A stretch of 5,928 nt of DNA from NCBI GenBank assembly GCA_003518475.1, contig DOYO01000097.1:47419-53346 (forward strand), given 5' to 3'. Each line of letters opens with the position of its first letter. Within the stretch, counting starts at the first letter, position 1. Both the position numbers and the translations under genes were made by a program. Below the pieces are notes generated by a model. That model was not told the origin of the DNA. It made no database searches and worked only from the letters and a program-made list of their open reading frames with translations. Below are positions 5,885-5,928 of this stretch, piece after piece. The DNA is from Acholeplasmataceae bacterium (GTDB taxonomy: Bacteria > Bacillota_I > Bacilli_A > Acholeplasmatales > Acholeplasmataceae).

Positions 5885-5928
5885 TGGCAGGCCCAGCTGG
5901 ATTTGAACCAACGATGAGGGAGTCAAAG
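5885..5928 (-). tRNA. tRNA-Gln, anticodon UUG, partial (5' half outside window)
   Basis: Only the 3' part is visible, from base 32 to the encoded CCA (5887-5885). It holds the complete anticodon loop CTTTGAC (anticodon TTG, reading CAA and CAG), the 3' anticodon strand TCCCT, a four-nt variable loop, the T arm GTTGG-TTCAAAT-CCAGC, the acceptor 3' strand TGGGCCT and discriminator G. The T arm is nearly identical to that of the neighbouring tRNA-Gln(CUG). Position 72 is U, so base 1, beyond the window, is expected to be A. Confidence 0.9.

Noticed and set aside
1..5928. CRISPR arrays, insertion sequences, attachment sites, phage or toxin-antitoxin genes
   Set aside because: No regularly spaced repeats, transposase-like frames, terminal inverted repeats or duplicated tRNA 3' ends were seen. 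The tRNA genes show no adjacent integrase or partial-tRNA repeat within the window.

Overview
The window reads as ordinary bacterial chromosome from a low-to-moderate G+C member of the Bacillota (Firmicutes) or a Mollicutes/Erysipelotrichia-like relative. The evidence is perfect AGGAGG ribosome-binding sites 5-7 nt before each start, A/T-rich spacers, simple hairpin-plus-U-tract terminators, CCA encoded in every tRNA gene, and an anaerobe-type single-chain pyruvate:ferredoxin oxidoreductase (PFOR). All tryptophans are TGG and no coding frame contains TGA, so the code looks standard; this argues against Mycoplasma/Spiroplasma-type recoding. A genus cannot be named from sequence alone.

Everything lies on the minus strand, so transcription runs from high to low coordinates. 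(1) 5928-5787: two tandem tRNA-Gln genes, UUG anticodon (cut by the window end) then CUG, followed by a strong intrinsic terminator (about 5743-5776). (2) 5688-4135: a 517-residue exported surface protein with a signal peptide, an unassigned N-terminal beta-rich domain, four tandem Ig-like units of about 83 residues, and a C-terminal membrane anchor with a basic tail. (3) 4080-3997: tRNA-Leu(UAG), with a near-consensus promoter placed so that transcription should start only about 3 nt before the mature 5' end, and its own terminator at 3961-3985. (4) 3836-3381: a Bcp/PrxQ thiol peroxidase behind its own promoter. (5) 3359-1: PFOR, 21 nt after the peroxidase and very likely in the same operon; its last roughly 50 residues lie outside the window.

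Functionally, the peroxidase-PFOR pair joins a peroxide-detoxifying enzyme to an oxygen-sensitive iron-sulfur enzyme that turns pyruvate into acetyl-CoA, CO2 and reduced ferredoxin. The surface protein and tRNAs are separate units, though no terminator is visible between the surface-protein gene and tRNA-Leu.

No clearly new multi-gene system is visible. The points most worth checking are the A1-U72 first base pair of the tRNA-Gln genes, a perfect 15-nt palindrome filling the spacer of the tRNA-Leu promoter, and the repeat architecture of the surface protein.
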